A stretch of DNA of 9,741 bases from an uncultured Clostridia bacterium (GTDB lineage: Bacteria; Bacillota; Clostridia; TANB77; CAG-508), in the NCBI GenBank assembly GCA_944393345.1, contig CALXZW010000045.1:1-9741 (forward strand), read 5' to 3'. The translations under genes and the position numbers were made by a program. Below are positions 6,583-9,741 of this stretch, one piece after another. Every line of letters begins with the position of its first letter. Within the stretch, counting starts at the first letter, position 1. The notes under the pieces were generated by a model. That model was not told the DNA's origin and ran no database searches. It was given only the letters and a program-made list of their open reading frames with translations.

Positions 6583-7947
6583 TTATTTTAATTTTTTTTC
6601 TATAAGTTCAGCTATTTCCTTTGCTTTTTTTGTTATGTACTCTTGTTCTTCTCCTTCTATCATTACTCTTACTAATGGTTCTGTTCCTGATGGTCTAATT
6701 AACACTCTACCATTTCCTGCAAATTCTTTTTCTAATTTTTCAATTGCATTTTTTATTTCTTCATCTTTTTCATAATCATATTTTTTATTTGAATTTACTT
6801 TTGCATTTATTAACACTTGAGGATATAACTTAACCATATTTCCAAGTTCAGAAGCCTTTTTATTTTCTTCTAATATTGATAAAATTAGCATTAATGATGT
6901 AAGTATTCCATCTCCAGTTGGATTATAGTCTAATAATATAACATGACCTGACTGTTCTCCACCTAAGTTAAATCCATCTTTTAACATTTCTTCTAAAACA
7001 TATCTATCTCCAACTTTTGTTTGTAATAACTCTAATCCATTATCTCTAGTATATTTATTTAAACCTAAATTACTCATAACAGTTGCTACAATTGTATCTT
7101 TGTTTAGTTTTCCTTTTTTTCTTAAATTTGCAGAAATAATAGCTAATAATTTATCTCCGTCTATTTCATTTCCTTTTTCGTCAACTGCTAAACATCTGTC
7201 TCCATCACCATCATATGCTATACCTAAACTCAATTTATTTTCTATTACAAATTTTTTCAAACCTTCTAAGTGTGTTGAACCGCAATTACAATTTATATTT
7301 ATTCCATTTGGTGTATTGTTTATTATTCTATAATTAATTCCTAATGCTTTAAATACTTTTTCTGCAACTTTATATGTTGCTCCATTTGCAGTATCTATTC
7401 CCACTATAAAATCTTTTTTATTATATTTTTCAAAACTATCATCAAAATTTTTTCTGAAGAAATATACATATTCTTCCATTAAGTCATTTCTGTATTCTGA
7501 AACTCCTATTTTTTCATTTTCTGCTGTTAATTCTTCTAATTTTCCTGATTCCATTATTTCTTCTATTTCTTCTTCTAATGTATCTGGAATCTTTGTTCCT
7601 TTATTACTAAAGTATTTTATACCATTAAATTCATAAGTATTATGTGATGCAGATATTACAACTCCTGCATCTGCTTTTAGTTTTCTAGTTAAATATGCAA
7701 CTGCTGGTGTTGGTATTACTCCTAATACTTTTACATTTGCACCATAACTTAAAAATCCTGCTAACATTGCACTTTCTATTAGTGTTCCTGAAATCCTTGT
7801 ATCTCTTCCTATTAATATTGTTGGTGTATGATCACTATGCTTTGCTAAAACATATGCTCCTGCTTTTGCCACTCTATACACTAACTCTGGTGATAATTCT
7901 GTATTAGCTATTCTTCTAATACCATCTGTTCCAAAATATTTTCTCAT
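6583..7947 (-). CDS. glmM: Phosphoglucosamine mutase GlmM (454 residues)
   Basis: Interconverts glucosamine-6-phosphate and glucosamine-1-phosphate, the step before UDP-GlcNAc, feeding peptidoglycan and surface polysaccharides. The four alpha-phosphohexomutase domains are all present. The start KYFGTDGIRR (3-12) is diagnostic. The phosphoserine loop VISASHN (97-103) carries Ser101. The metal loop AYDGDGDRC (244-252) carries Asp246, Asp248 and Asp250. The sugar-specificity loop GGEQSGH (329-335) and phosphate-binding RPSGTEPLVRV (418-428) follow. TPNGININCNCGSTH (212-226) is also typical of GlmM. Length matches the family (about 445-455). AGGAGG at 7957-7962, 9 nt before the ATG, fixes the start. 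It follows the cpsB-like gene by 30 bp with no terminator, so it is probably the last gene of the kinase-phosphatase-glmM transcript. Confidence 0.97.
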   Translation of the reverse strand: MRKYFGTDGIRRIANTELSPELVYRVAKAGAYVLAKHSDHTPTILIGRDTRISGTLIESAMLAGFLSYGANVKVLGVIPTPAVAYLTRKLKADAGVVISASHNTYEFNGIKYFSNKGTKIPDTLEEEIEEIMESGKLEELTAENEKIGVSEYRNDLMEEYVYFFRKNFDDSFEKYNKKDFIVGIDTANGATYKVAEKVFKALGINYRIINNTPNGININCNCGSTHLEGLKKFVIENKLSLGIAYDGDGDRCLAVDEKGNEIDGDKLLAIISANLRKKGKLNKDTIVATVMSNLGLNKYTRDNGLELLQTKVGDRYVLEEMLKDGFNLGGEQSGHVILLDYNPTGDGILTSLMLILSILEENKKASELGNMVKLYPQVLINAKVNSNKKYDYEKDEEIKNAIEKLEKEFAGNGRVLIRPSGTEPLVRVMIEGEEQEYITKKAKEIAELIEKKLK

Positions 7948-7977
7948 TTTGTTTTTCCTCCTAAAATATTATAAGTT

Positions 7978-8760
7978 TTATTTTTTAAATTTCATAAGTA
8001 TCTTTTCTTTTAATGTTAATTCTATCACTTGTGGGTCTCTTATGTCAATTCTTTTGTTAGATAAAACCAATTTTGGATTAATTGTTGTTAATTCTTCTAA
8101 TTTTTCTTCACCTATAATTTCTCTTATTTCTTTTAAACATTGTGGTATTTTAGAATATATTGTGCCTTGTCTATGCACATCTGTACCCAGAAAATGCACT
8201 AAATTATTTTCTAATAATTTTCTTAAAATTATTTGTGCTTTTTCTCCATATTGACCTAAAATACTTCCATAATTAGATTGAATCAATACACCTTTTTGTA
8301 TTAAATCATATACCATCTCTGGTTCTTTTTGAACATAACTGTATCTTTCTGGATGTGCTAATATTGGTACAAGTTTGTTTTGCAACATTTGATAAATAAC
8401 ATCATATAGGTTTAATGGTTCTTCATTTAATGGTAATTCAAATAATACATAACTTGTATTATTTATTGTACTTGCTTTTGCATTTTCTAATAATTTTATT
8501 AAGTTTTCTGTTAGATATATTTCATTTCCTAAATATAAATCTATATTTATATTCTTATTTTTTAAATTTTCACAAATAGCCTTTAACCATACTTCTCTTT
8601 CTGGCGTATCTGTTTCATAATATTCTTCTATATAATGTGATGTTAATATTATTCCTTCAAAACCTGCACTTTCTGCTTCTTTTATTAAATTAAATGTTTC
8701 ATCTATACTTCTTGATCCATCATCTATATTTGGCAAGATATGTGTATGAAAATCTATCAT
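7978..8760 (-). CDS. cpsB: CpsB/YwqE-type PHP tyrosine-protein phosphatase (260 residues)
   Basis: Metal-dependent phosphatase expected to remove phosphate from the partner BY-kinase and so tune polysaccharide chain synthesis; it acts in the cytosol. It belongs to the PHP family rather than the low-molecular-weight or PTEN-like phosphatases. The metal and catalytic residues of the family are in place: DFHTHILP (3-10, His5 and His7), Asp14, TSHY (40-43, His42), LGNEIY (77-82, Glu80), FELP (107-110, Glu108), AHPERY (135-140, His136) and GTDVH (192-196, Asp194 and His196). Length is close to that of pneumococcal CpsB. AAGGAG at 8768-8773, 7 nt before the ATG, fixes the start. It lies 40 bp after the kinase stop. 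Kinase-then-phosphatase order resembles eps loci more than the streptococcal cpsA-B-C-D order. The symbol follows family use and is not locus-specific. Confidence 0.93.
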   Translation of the reverse strand: MIDFHTHILPNIDDGSRSIDETFNLIKEAESAGFEGIILTSHYIEEYYETDTPEREVWLKAICENLKNKNINIDLYLGNEIYLTENLIKLLENAKASTINNTSYVLFELPLNEEPLNLYDVIYQMLQNKLVPILAHPERYSYVQKEPEMVYDLIQKGVLIQSNYGSILGQYGEKAQIILRKLLENNLVHFLGTDVHRQGTIYSKIPQCLKEIREIIGEEKLEELTTINPKLVLSNKRIDIRDPQVIELTLKEKILMKFKK

Positions 8761-8800
8761 TTAGTTTCTCCTTATTCTATTACATATATTACATTTTTCA

Positions 8801-9741
8801 TTAGTTTAAATTTTTCTTTTCTTTCTCTACATATTCATTTATTTGCCTTAAAATTTGATTTGTTTTTTCTAATGAAATTGTTCCTGTATTATCTAAATTA
8901 ACACTGTTTTTTATTACTCTGTTTTTTTCAGAATGATCTGAAAAATTATTACTATTATTGTTGGGTTGAATATTATTTTGTCTAGTTGTACTTATATTAT
9001 TATTTGAATTTGTATTTGCTCTCATTTGAGATATTTGACTTTGTCTATGATCTTTCGCTACAGCCATAGCTGTTGAACCATAATAATATGATTCTTGATA
9101 TTTCTTTTGTGAAATTGGTACTTTATTTAACACTACTCCTGCTAATTTTCCACCAACATTTTGAATGTTTGTTATTACTCTTTGTAAATTATCTTTTCTT
9201 GTTTCTTTACTTGCTGTTACTATTATAGTGGAATCTACTATCCTCGTTATAATTAAAGAATCAGTTACAAGTTCACATGGTGTTCCATCTATTATTACTA
9301 TATCACTCATTTCCTTTAATCTATCTAATAAATTGACCATTTGAGGTGATACTAATAACTCTGAAGGGTTTGGTGGTATATTTCCTGCTGATAATAAATA
9401 TAAATTTGGTACTGCTGTTTCCTGTAAATATTGTGTTATGTCTTCTTTCTTATCTTCACTCATATTTACATTTATTCCAGATAAATAATTAGAAAGTCCT
9501 GGTATTGGAGATACTCCAAAAATTGTATATTGTCTTCCTTTTCTCATATCAGCATCAATTAAAATTACTTTTTTTCCTGCTTGTGCAAATGTTACTGCTA
9601 AATTTGATGTTACCCAACTTTTTCCTTCTCCTGGCAAAGTTGATGTTACTAATAATGTTTTTAACTTTCCACTTGAATTCATAAATTGTATATTTGTTCT
9701 TAATGTTCTAAAAACTTCTGATACAGGAGATTTTGGATCTC
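8801..9741 (-). CDS. cpsD: BY-kinase (CpsD/CapB type), 5' end beyond the window
   Basis: Bacterial tyrosine autokinase that pairs with a Wzz/CpsC-type membrane activator to control capsule or exopolysaccharide length. The first 19 visible residues (DPKSPVSEVFRTLRTNIQF, 9683-9739) match the usual BY-kinase lead-in, so the Met at 9682 is internal and the true start is off the right edge. Counting from that Met: Walker A LPGEGKS (16-22), Walker A' VILIDADMRKG (39-49) and Walker B-like DIVIIDGTPC (127-136). The catalytic core runs to about residue 190. A small tyrosine group (Tyr195, 199, 200, 201) follows. The tail 221-265 is rich in Asn and Ser, and a charged helix ends the protein (about 270-293). 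The usual terminal tyrosine cluster is absent. Whether a membrane module is fused upstream cannot be seen. Confidence 0.93.
   Translation of the reverse strand, partial: DPKSPVSEVFRTLRTNIQFMNSSGKLKTLLVTSTLPGEGKSWVTSNLAVTFAQAGKKVILIDADMRKGRQYTIFGVSPIPGLSNYLSGINVNMSEDKKEDITQYLQETAVPNLYLLSAGNIPPNPSELLVSPQMVNLLDRLKEMSDIVIIDGTPCELVTDSLIITRIVDSTIIVTASKETRKDNLQRVITNIQNVGGKLAGVVLNKVPISQKKYQESYYYGSTAMAVAKDHRQSQISQMRANTNSNNNISTTRQNNIQPNNNSNNFSDHSEKNRVIKNSVNLDNTGTISLEKTNQILRQINEYVEKEKKNLN

Noticed and set aside
6323..6775. Plus-strand reading frame of about 150 codons starting in the glmM-spoIIP gap
   Set aside because: There is no ribosome site before the ATG and no good promoter. About 40% of it is antisense to the well-supported glmM gene, and the translation resembles no family. 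It is treated as a shadow frame.
1488..8254. Several plus-strand open frames of 65-100 codons across pyk, pgi, spoIIP, glmM and the phosphatase
   Set aside because: Each lies fully or mainly antisense to a recognised gene, is rich in Leu/Phe/Ile from A-rich complementary codons, and lacks a ribosome site. They are typical shadows in AT-rich genomes.

Overview
The window reads as a very AT-rich chromosomal segment of a spore-forming Clostridia-type Firmicute. The reasons are strong AGGAG-type ribosome sites, A-rich coding strands, AGA/ATA/TTA-rich codons and a full-length SpoIIP. All eight protein genes lie on the minus strand, so transcription runs from high to low coordinates. I see no insertion sequence, phage gene, CRISPR array, tRNA or rRNA. 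The content is mostly core metabolism and cell-envelope genes. I found no convincing new multi-gene system.

From right to left. A capsule/exopolysaccharide control pair comes first: a BY-kinase (CpsD/CapB type, cut by the window edge at 9741) and its PHP-family phosphatase (CpsB/YwqE type). Phosphoglucosamine mutase GlmM follows 30 bp later. GlmM supplies glucosamine-1-phosphate for UDP-GlcNAc, so these three plausibly form one envelope-precursor transcript. A 550-bp stretch without a convincing gene follows (6033-6582). It holds a clear minus-strand terminator about 385 bp past glmM, a 21-bp-period direct repeat, and a stop-riddled, hydrophobic frame that may be a relic. Next comes spoIIP, the engulfment peptidoglycan hydrolase that supports the sporulation inference.

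The left half is central metabolism. pgi has its own near-consensus sigma-A promoter and its own downstream hairpin. It is followed by an acyl-ACP thioesterase and, 33 bp later, a 289-residue protein I do not recognise. pyk follows with its own extended -10 promoter and a terminator at 117-144. The left edge (1-116) carries a candidate promoter for a gene outside the window.

Two starts were moved inward on ribosome-site evidence: pyk begins at 1600 and pgi at 4704. The main items for a second look are the glmM-spoIIP gap, the Asn-rich C-terminal tail of the kinase, the unrecognised gene between the thioesterase and pyk, and the hairpin/minicistron arrangement ahead of the thioesterase.
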